Shown: positions 34,636 through 42,300 of the stretch, piece by piece
Position numbering within the stretch: position 1 is the stretch's first letter
How the letters are laid out: every line of letters begins with the position of its first letter
DNA from: Erysipelotrichales bacterium
GTDB taxonomy: Bacteria > Bacillota_I > Bacilli_A > RFN20 > CAG-826
Length of the DNA stretch: 64,000 nucleotides
Assembly (NCBI GenBank): GCA_022508535.1
Contig: JAFLUZ010000001.1
Coordinates: forward strand, 150,215-214,214
Reading direction: 5' to 3'
Program-made: the position numbers and the translations under genes
Notes under the pieces: generated by a model
The model's input: the letters and a program-made list of their open reading frames with translations, nothing else
What the model was told of the DNA's origin: nothing
The model's database searches: none

Positions 34636-34666
34636 GTGACAATGTAATACATTGTCACTTTTTTTT
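34636..34666 (+). terminator. Terminator of tRNA-Ser(GCT)
   Basis: Perfect 10-bp arms GTGACAATGT / ACATTGTCAC with an AAT loop and T8. Confidence 0.8.
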
Positions 34667-34737
34667 GTCTACTAACATATTTTAAGGTTGTAATTATTGC
34701 TTTAATAAGGTATCATTCAAAAAAGGGAGTATTGTTT

Positions 34738-35430
34738 ATGTCGGTAAAAAGTGAAAATAAAAGATGGTTTAAAGTATATAAAAAAATTGTAAGTATATTT
34801 TTTAGTAAACCAAAATTTGTATATCTTGGAGAAAAGATTTCAGAACCATCCCTTATTTTAAGTAATCATGTAGGCGCAAAAGCTCCTGTTAGATGGGAAA
34901 TTTATTTCGAATACAGCTTTAGATTTTGGGGTGTATCAGATATGACACAAGGAGCTAAAGCTGTTCATAAGTATTTAACTACTACATATTTTCATCAAAA
35001 AAAGCATTTTAACAAGTTCTTTGCATGGCTTATTGGTACAATTGCTACACCTTTTGTTAATCTTTTTTATCGCGGTATGAATTTAATCCCAACATATGAT
35101 GATATTAAATTTGCAATTACAATACGTGAAAGTGTAAAAACCATTCAAAATGGCTCAAATTTAATTATTTTCCCGGAGGATTCTTCAAAAGGTTATAAAG
35201 ATCACTTAACTCATTTCTTTTCAGGGTTTGTGACATTGGCGGAAACTATCCTAAAAAAAGGTATAGATATTCCAATATTTACTGCGTATTATCAAAAACA
35301 TAAAAACACCTTCGTTATTGATAAAGGTGTTAGATATTCTAGACTTAAAGAGTTATATAAAGAACCGGACGCTATCGCATTAGCGATGAAAAATAGAGTA
35401 AACGAATTGGCTGAAGAACATAGTAATTAG
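34738..35430 (+). CDS. PlsC-like acyltransferase
   Basis: A 230-residue protein of the lysophosphatidic-acid acyltransferase group. It has ILSNHVGAKAP near 43-53 (compare NHxxxxD, with the Asp missing), a hydrophobic segment FFAWLIGTIATPFVNLFYRG, and NLIIFPEDSSKGY (compare FPEGTRS). It lacks the classical acidic residue, so activity is uncertain. The start at 34738 has AGGGAG upstream; TTG 34732 is rejected. Confidence 0.65.
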   Translation: MSVKSENKRWFKVYKKIVSIFFSKPKFVYLGEKISEPSLILSNHVGAKAPVRWEIYFEYSFRFWGVSDMTQGAKAVHKYLTTTYFHQKKHFNKFFAWLIGTIATPFVNLFYRGMNLIPTYDDIKFAITIRESVKTIQNGSNLIIFPEDSSKGYKDHLTHFFSGFVTLAETILKKGIDIPIFTAYYQKHKNTFVIDKGVRYSRLKELYKEPDAIALAMKNRVNELAEEHSN

Positions 35431-36111
35431 TTAAATATATTTATGCTCTTTTAAAAATTCTAATAAACTTTTTGATGCAATTCCTCGATGGGAAATTGCA
35501 TTTTTTTCATCTTCGGATAAATCGGCGAATGATTTTTTGTAACCCTCTGGAATGAATATTGGGTCATAACCAAATCCATTTAAACCATTAGATGTTTTAG
35601 CAATTTCACCACGCACGACTCCTTCAAAAAATAATGGTCCTGCTTCTAAATTAACTAATGTTATGACACAATGGAATTGTGCTTTGCGATTATTTTTATC
35701 TTTTAACATATCAAAAATTGCTAAGAACTTTTCTTCATATGTGTGGTCGCTCATAAAACGTGAAGAATAAATTCCTGGAAAACCATCAAGTGCATCTATT
35801 TCTAAACCTGAGTCATCAGCAATTACAAGATTATTTGTTAACTCTGCAACAGCTTTAGCTTTAATTAAAGAGTTTTCTTTAAATGTTTTTCCGTTTTCTT
35901 CAGGATCTACATTAATATTTGCATCATTTAATGACATAATTTCAATATTTGGGTAATCATTAAAGATTTCTTTATACTCTTTGATTTTGTGTTGGTTATT
36001 GCTACTTATAACTATTTTTAACTTATTTTTAGAATTAACCCTAGTTTTTTCAATATGATTTTTTGCTCGTAATTTATCAAATATTTTTTTGCGTATTCCA
36101 TTTTGTTTCAT
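35431..36111 (-). CDS. rdgB: Non-canonical purine NTP pyrophosphatase (RdgB/HAM1)
   Basis: A 226-residue house-cleaning enzyme that removes XTP/ITP. The catalytic core starts at IVISSNNQHKIKEYKEIF (SSNxxKxxE), followed by ENSLIKAKAVAELT, VIADDSGLEIDALDGFPGIYSSRF and GFGYDPIFIPEGYKKSFADLS. About 35 basic residues precede the core (KQNGIRKKIFDKLRAKN), longer than the usual start. Start 36111 has GAGG 7 nt upstream. Confidence 0.93.
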   Translation of the reverse strand: MKQNGIRKKIFDKLRAKNHIEKTRVNSKNKLKIVISSNNQHKIKEYKEIFNDYPNIEIMSLNDANINVDPEENGKTFKENSLIKAKAVAELTNNLVIADDSGLEIDALDGFPGIYSSRFMSDHTYEEKFLAIFDMLKDKNNRKAQFHCVITLVNLEAGPLFFEGVVRGEIAKTSNGLNGFGYDPIFIPEGYKKSFADLSEDEKNAISHRGIASKSLLEFLKEHKYI

Positions 36112-36202
36112 AATTAACCTCGACATATTCTATATTAATTATATCAAAGTAGAGCAGTTATAAAATATTAAAAATTATTTGTTATATATTATTGCACATT
36201 TA

Positions 36203-36232
36203 TTGATTATATGATTTTATATATGCTATCAT
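36203..36232 (+). promoter_or_regulatory. Promoter of the MmcQ/YjbR gene
   Basis: TTGATT (36203-36208) and TATCAT (36227-36232) with an 18-bp spacer; transcription would begin near 36239, at the first ATG. Confidence 0.5.
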
Positions 36233-36239
36233 TTATTGG

Positions 36240-36938
36240 ATGAAATTAGGAAATTTAAACAAAATGAGAAACGCTATTGAAGTAATCTTTAAAAACAAAA
36301 AAATGAATCCATCCAAACTAATTGGATATGGTTTTGAATTGAAAAACTTAAATTATGTTTACCATAAAGTATTAAGTGACTATGATTTTGAATTAATAGT
36401 GGAGATCACAGAAAATGGCGAAGTATCCACAAAAATGATAGATTTATCGACAAATGAATTATATACTTTGCATCTTATAGATAACGCTGTTGGAAATTTT
36501 GTAGGGCAAATAAGAAATTCGTATGAAAATATTCTTACAGAAATTGCGAAAAAATGTTTTGATGATAATATATATAAAACTATGCAAAGTCAAAGTATAA
36601 TTTCGTACGTAAATGATAAATATGGCGATGAATTAGAATTTCTATGGGAGAAGTTTCCAGATACCTCTGTTTTGAGACGAAAAGATAATAAGAAGTGGTA
36701 TGGTGTATTAATGACTGTATCCAAAAGTAAATTAGGTATAGATTCTGATGAAATTGTAGAGATTATTGATGTGCGAGCAAAAACTGAAGACTTGCCTTTT
36801 ATAATTGACAATAAAAAATATTTTCCTGGTTATCACATGAATAAAAAACATTGGATAACAATTATTCTTGATGATTATAATTTTTGTGAAGACATTTTTT
36901 CTTTAGTTGATAAAAGTTATAATTTAGCCAATAAATAA
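36240..36938 (+). CDS. MmcQ/YjbR-family protein with N-terminal extension
   Basis: A 232-residue protein. The C-terminal half is the MmcQ/YjbR domain: LEFLWEKFPDTSVLRRKDNKKWYGVLMTV, EIVEIIDVRA and FPGYHMNKKHWITIILDD. The N-terminal 110 residues form an additional domain of unknown type. No RBS precedes 36240, and the promoter points to a leaderless mRNA; ATG 36264 with AGGA 11 nt upstream is an alternative start. Its stop codon lies in the T-run of a convergent candidate RNA. Confidence 0.8.
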   Translation: MKLGNLNKMRNAIEVIFKNKKMNPSKLIGYGFELKNLNYVYHKVLSDYDFELIVEITENGEVSTKMIDLSTNELYTLHLIDNAVGNFVGQIRNSYENILTEIAKKCFDDNIYKTMQSQSIISYVNDKYGDELEFLWEKFPDTSVLRRKDNKKWYGVLMTVSKSKLGIDSDEIVEIIDVRAKTEDLPFIIDNKKYFPGYHMNKKHWITIILDDYNFCEDIFSLVDKSYNLANK

Positions 36939-37038
36939 AAAAGAGGAATAAATCTCTCCCAACGAATCATGATGACAATAAGTCATTCTTATCAAACACG
37001 TCCAAGATTCGACTCCCTCTGGGGTTTCTTCTGCTTTG
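36937..37038 (-). ncRNA. Candidate structured small RNA
   Basis: A minus-strand transcript of about 100 nt. A TATAAT lies at 37050-37045. Nested pairing can be seen: AGAGG / CCTCT closing stem, CGAATC / GATTCG inside it, and a terminal ATGAC / GTCAT hairpin; the closing stem is followed by T6. No SRP, 6S or RNase P hallmark was found. Family unknown. Confidence 0.4.
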
Positions 37039-37095
37039 AATTTAATTATATCATATAACCAAAATATAAAATGATAGAAAGAATATTAATGAAAT

Positions 37096-37124
37096 AAAAA
37101 AGCCCGATATAATCGGACTTTTTT
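37096..37124 (-). terminator. Terminator of the tRNA-Asp/tRNA-Gly unit
   Basis: Minus-strand AGTCCGAT / ATCGGGCT arms followed by T6, 8 bp after tRNA-Gly. Confidence 0.75.
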
Positions 37125-37131
37125 ATTAGAA

Positions 37132-37205
37132 TGGAGCAGGTGACGGGAATCGAACCCGCATAATCAGCTTGGAAGGCTGATGTTCTACCACTGAACTACA
37201 CCTGC
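37132..37205 (-). tRNA. tRNA-Gly(TCC)
   Basis: A 74-nt tRNA: GCAGGTGTAGTTCAGTGG, anticodon loop CTTCCAA (TCC), GGGTTCGATTCCC and encoded CCA. Confidence 0.95.
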
Positions 37206-37212
37206 AAGATAA

Positions 37213-37288
37213 TGGCGGACCAGACGGGAATCGAACCCGCGGTCTCTTCCGTGACAGGGAAGCATGTTAACCGCTACACCACTGGTCC
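37213..37288 (-). tRNA. tRNA-Asp(GTC)
   Basis: A 76-nt tRNA: GGACCAGTGGTGTAGCGG, anticodon loop CTGTCAC (GTC), GGGTTCGATTCCC and encoded CCA. Co-transcribed with tRNA-Gly 7 bp downstream. Confidence 0.95.
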
Positions 37289-37344
37289 ATGCAATTTGCT
37301 GTGCTAGTAAATATTACCATATATCGTAGAAAAATCAAGATTTT

Positions 37345-37656
37345 TTAGAAAGTTTTTTCAATTAAATGTTTTAAAGAGTCTTTTGGTAAGAAACCAACTT
37401 GCTTTTTTAATTCTTGTCCATCTTTAATTAAGATAAGTGTAGGTATGGAAAAAACTGTATATCTCTCTGCGAGTTCACCGAGATCATCTACATTAATTTT
37501 TCCGATTTTCAAATCATTGACCTCTTGGTCTAAATCCTCAAGAACTGGAGCAAGCATTTTGCATGGTCCACACCAATTAGCGTAGAAATCAATAATTACT
37601 TTCCCTTCTTTGATGAATTCTTCAAATTCTTCAACTGTTTCAATGTGTTTTAGCAT
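37345..37656 (-). CDS. trxA: Thioredoxin
   Basis: A 103-residue thioredoxin, general disulfide reductant of the cytosol. VIIDFYANWCGPCKMLAPVLEDL contains the WCGPC redox site, and FSIPTLILIKDG the cis-proline. It is the last of three close minus-strand genes. Confidence 0.96.
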   Translation of the reverse strand: MLKHIETVEEFEEFIKEGKVIIDFYANWCGPCKMLAPVLEDLDQEVNDLKIGKINVDDLGELAERYTVFSIPTLILIKDGQELKKQVGFLPKDSLKHLIEKTF

Positions 37657-37668
37657 AACGTTATCTCC

Positions 37669-38508
37669 TTAGAATATCAAATATAAAATCCCATATATTA
37701 TTAATAAATGCATTGGATAGAATAAGTAATTAAAGATCCTAAACCACTTAGAATCATAACCACGCTTTCCATTATATAGTATCACAATAAGAAGCGAAAT
37801 AATACTATAATCTTGAATAAACATAAGAAGAATATTGTCTAAAGATGGAATAATTTTTAACAATATATAAAACAACACATTTATAAATAAAATAGCAGCC
37901 CCATACAATAAATTTACATTTTGTTGATGATAAGAAGTAGTTAGATAATCTTCGTATTCTATATTGTATTTTTTTGCTTGATCTTTAGATAGTTTATGGG
38001 CAATAGCATTACTAACGTACATAAACACAATCATTAATACACCATATATTCCATATTGGGGAACAAAGTATGGATTTAGTATTGTGTAATTTCCCAAAAT
38101 AGAAAGCCCAATAGGAATTATACTTAAATAACGCATCCAATCTTTTCTTTTAAGTAATGAGATAGCTATTGCTCCCAAGAACAAGGTTAAGAATATATTA
38201 TCTACAAACGATAAGTAAAACTTAAAACCATTTTCAATTATGACAATAGCTAAAGTCATAGCAATAGACATAATTCCTAAGCGAGTTAAATATTTTTTTA
38301 TGTTTTTAGTATGTAATACACCTTCTACAATTCCGAAAGCGAATAGTGGAAAAGATAGTCTTCCTAAAACACGCATTGCGTAGTATATCGAAGATTCAAT
38401 AGAAAGCAAATCGAAAGATACTAATAAAACGGCTAAGTGATCTATTACCATTGTTATTAGTGCAATAATTCTTATCCAAAAACCACTTAAACACTGTAAT
38501 TTTTTCAT
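37669..38508 (-). CDS. TraX-family membrane protein
   Basis: A 279-residue protein with about eight membrane helices. RIIALITMVIDHLAVLL, RVLGRLSFPLFAFGIVEG and the late YLFYPMHLLIIYGI match the TraX/acyltransferase-3-like family (DHL.....RI.RLAFP.F.F...EG). TraX acetylates F-pilin; chromosomal Firmicutes homologues are assumed to be envelope acyltransferases. It lies 12 bp before trxA and 7 bp after the CPBP gene. Confidence 0.82.
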   Translation of the reverse strand: MKKLQCLSGFWIRIIALITMVIDHLAVLLVSFDLLSIESSIYYAMRVLGRLSFPLFAFGIVEGVLHTKNIKKYLTRLGIMSIAMTLAIVIIENGFKFYLSFVDNIFLTLFLGAIAISLLKRKDWMRYLSIIPIGLSILGNYTILNPYFVPQYGIYGVLMIVFMYVSNAIAHKLSKDQAKKYNIEYEDYLTTSYHQQNVNLLYGAAILFINVLFYILLKIIPSLDNILLMFIQDYSIISLLIVILYNGKRGYDSKWFRIFNYLFYPMHLLIIYGILYLIF

Positions 38509-38515
38509 AAAAGCA

Positions 38516-39241
38516 TTAGCTTGCTAAAGATGCAATAAGCGCCACAGCGTTATTTGTCATATGCGCAGTAATTGAAGTGACAATTGATCCGCTCTTTTCA
38601 TAAGTTAAACATAACCAAACGCCAGCAAATATATATGAAGGTAAATTTAATAACTCATTAGCCATATTTGAACTACTGAAATCAAAGTGAATAAGCGCAA
38701 ATATTAATGAAGTAGCTAAATACGCACCGATACGACTATATTTATGAATTCCGCCGAAAATACCAAATCTATAACCAATTTCCTCAGTTACAGGCGCAAA
38801 AACAACTGTCATAAGTGCTGTTAGTACTGGCTGAGCTGCAATTGCTTCTTGAATTGAACTCTCATTTTCATTTATTCCAACATCAATACCTAAAATAGCG
38901 CCAAGTTGCATGCAAAACGCCGAGACAATTACTGATCCAAATAACAATCCCAATCCATATAATAATCCGTACAAAACGTTTTTAATTTGCTTATATTGAT
39001 TGAGGATGTCTTTCAAAGCGATGTTGTATAAATAGATGATGATCGAAACAAAAGTTAATCCATATGCAAGCGTAGTTAAAATTGAATTTTGTACTACTTC
39101 ATTTAATGTGCCAAAAGAAGAAAAAGAACTTGCAATTAGCGTTAAAATGATATAAAACGCATATAACCCGAAATAACTAATTAAGTAACATATAGCGTGC
39201 TTAATTAAATCTAAATGAAAAACTGAATTTTTTGGCTCCAT
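38516..39241 (-). CDS. CPBP-family intramembrane metalloprotease
   Basis: A 241-residue protein with about seven helices. Motif 1 is PVTEEIGYRFGIFG (EExxxR), motif 2 is SLIFALIHFD (FxxxH), motif 3 is TSITAHMTNNAVAL. These are the catalytic motifs of the CAAX-processing / bacteriocin-processing (Rce1-like) family. Substrate unknown. Confidence 0.9.
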   Translation of the reverse strand: MEPKNSVFHLDLIKHAICYLISYFGLYAFYIILTLIASSFSSFGTLNEVVQNSILTTLAYGLTFVSIIIYLYNIALKDILNQYKQIKNVLYGLLYGLGLLFGSVIVSAFCMQLGAILGIDVGINENESSIQEAIAAQPVLTALMTVVFAPVTEEIGYRFGIFGGIHKYSRIGAYLATSLIFALIHFDFSSSNMANELLNLPSYIFAGVWLCLTYEKSGSIVTSITAHMTNNAVALIASLAS

Positions 39242-39371
39242 ACAACTACCTCATTTCATAATAATATATTATATCATAAAAAAATAGATTCGCAGTTAAT
39301 GTTTTAAACTCAAGCAAATAACATATATATTTTTAAATGTATATGTTATAATACTAGCGAGGTGTTGCTAA

Positions 39372-42300
39372 ATGAATTTAATAAATTTACTTACGTTACC
39401 TGATATAGATCCTTTGATGATTTCAACTATTAGTAATCTCGTATTTGTTGGTATTATTGTTTTGGTTTTACTTGGAGGACTTATTGGTTTACTTAGAGGA
39501 GTATGGAATGCTTCTTTTAGATTAATATTTGTAGGGTTACTTGTAATTCTTTCTTATGCGCTTGCAGGTCGAATTGGCGATGGTGTTGCGAATATTGATT
39601 TAACGATATTCGGTTTTGATAAGATGTCCATAAATGATATGACAGTTAATGTGACAACTATAAAAGGAACATTAATTGAAATAATTGGAGCGATTGGCAC
39701 CAATGAAGGTGGAAGTTTACAAAAAACATTGTCTGATCCTAGAACACTTGCATTAATTACGGAATTAGCGATGATAGTGGTTAGATTTGCGACATTCCTT
39801 GTATTAGCAGTGATTGTTATAATTTTCGGAAATTTATTAGCGACTCTTTTATATCACCTTATTTTTAAACATTTAATTGCTAAAAAATTGCGTAAAGAAG
39901 TTAAATTAAGAATGGTGGGCTTTGCTGAAGGCATTGTAAAAAGTAGTTTGGTTTTATCAATGCTTATTGTTCCGTTTAGTTCAATTATAAATTCTATTTC
40001 TAAAGCTTTTAATAATGCGAATGTTGTAAAAAAAGAAAATTTAGATAATGAGACATATAACCAATTAATGGAATGGGTGGATGCCTATAATAAATCTGCG
40101 CTTGCCCAAGTCTTATTTAATTGGACAAAAGATAGTGATGGTAATACTTTGGATATGAAACTTGCTAATGTAATTACTAGTACGAGTGAGTCGACATTGA
40201 CATTTACAGATGAAATATCATCTATTTTGTCTGTTGGAACGACTTTATTAGCAAGTGGTGCTGCCGATTTTGCAGAGGATGGTTCTTTAATTATTAACGG
40301 AACTATTTTAATGGATAGTTCAATTATCTCTATTTTAATTGCACAATTAACAACTTCATCTCTTGTTATGAATGCTTTACCAATTGTGGCAGACTTTGCC
40401 CTTAACATGGATGGTGTTAGTGAATATATTGATGCTTCAAAAGTTGATTTAGATAAAATCGATTGGAAAAACGATTTAACAACTTTATCTAATATTTACT
40501 CTGATATGTATGAAACCGGAATTGTCGATGAAGAAGTACTTTCTAATCCATCTATAATGGTTAAAAGAATTTTAAATACTGAAGATGAAAGTATTCATAC
40601 AAAACTTGTTAAGACATTCGAGAAATTCGATGAACTAGAAATAATGAGACAAGTTTTACCTTCTTTAGTTTGGACAATGGCAAATACTGAAGGTAATGTG
40701 CTGCAAAGTTATTTGCCTACAGAGTGGGAAAAATATCAAAATATAAAATTCGGAAATGAATTTGCAACAGTCTATGATTCAATTTACCGCATTAATAAAA
40801 CAACTGAGAATGCTCTTGTCGATTATGTTGATGAAATTATTGCTAGTAGCGATACTAAAAATCTTAAATCATTAAAATATGAAAATGATGCTGAACAAGA
40901 TAAAACAAAAAATGATTCAGTGACAAAATTCTTGGATGCGATTTTAACAAATGCAAAAGAAATTGTTCCAATCTTTGTTGGTGAAAGAGATAATGATACC
41001 AATGAATTCCTTAATGTAGATAAAGATGGAAAATTAACAAATGGAAGATGTTTACTTGATAGTGACTTATTAGTAAATTCATTTGGAAAATTATCATCTA
41101 GTTTAGTTAATCTTGTTATAAGTAATTTAGGTGATATGAAAATTGATTCTACAAAAATAGATGAAGCAGTAAAAAGTCTTGAAACAAGATTGGATTATAA
41201 ATTAGAGTTTGGCACAATGCTTGATATTGTGGCCGATATTGTTTCAGATGAAAACACTAAGGATTTATTTACCTCGGATACAATAACGTTAACTGAGGAA
41301 ATTTGTGAATCTTTAAAAACACCATTAAGTACTGTGGACAATTCAAAAATATTAAAAGCAGCGATTCCAGAAATATTGAGAAGTGTTGTCAACACAAATG
41401 CAAATCAACTTGAAGAATTTGGTATTTCGCCAGATTCAATTTACTATGAAGTGGATAGTCTTGGCGATGAATTGGTGAATGTTTTGGATTTTACTCCTGC
41501 ACTATTTAATGTTGTGAAAGCAATGACTAAAGATAATGTTCAAGAACAACTTGAGGCTATAGATTCAAACGATTTAACCAATATTTTGCATGGTGTAAAA
41601 AAATCTGAAATCTTTAACCATAAATTCTCAGATCGAAAAGAAAACTTCTTAATCGTAATTGATAATTTATTTGATAAATTGGAATATAAAGATGGAAATA
41701 TTACTGACCATGAATCTTTAGTGGATTTGAATTGGGATAAAGAAATTGATAATATTGGTAATTTCTTTGATACATTTAAAGAATGTAAATTTACAAAATT
41801 ATTGAATAATCCAAATGGCTATTTAGATCGCGAGGTCTTAGATCCAGATTCAGTTTCTTCTTTATTCAATTCCATTGGTGATTCCGCTCTCTTATCAGTG
41901 GGACTTGGACCAATCTTGGATAATAATTTGAAAGAAATGTTAGATTCTATTCCAAATGCTAATCTTTCTTTTAGAAATGTTATTGATTGGAGTACAGAAG
42001 GAGAAAATTTTGCAATATTACTTGATAGTGCACAAAGATTAAATGAAAAAGGCACAACACTTGATAATATTGATTTTGTTAATAGCGATGCAGTTGATGA
42101 AGATGGAAATTTATTGACAAGAAATTTAGCTGTTGCCTTATCTAAATCGCAACTTTTTGGTGATGAATATGGTTTTGGTAATTTCTTAAAGAACCAATTA
42201 ACAGAAGCAAATGGTAATCTTAATTTCCATGATATTGATAATCCAGAAGAATTAACTAAAACAACTCAGTTCTTTAATGAAGTATCAAGTGATAGAAAAT

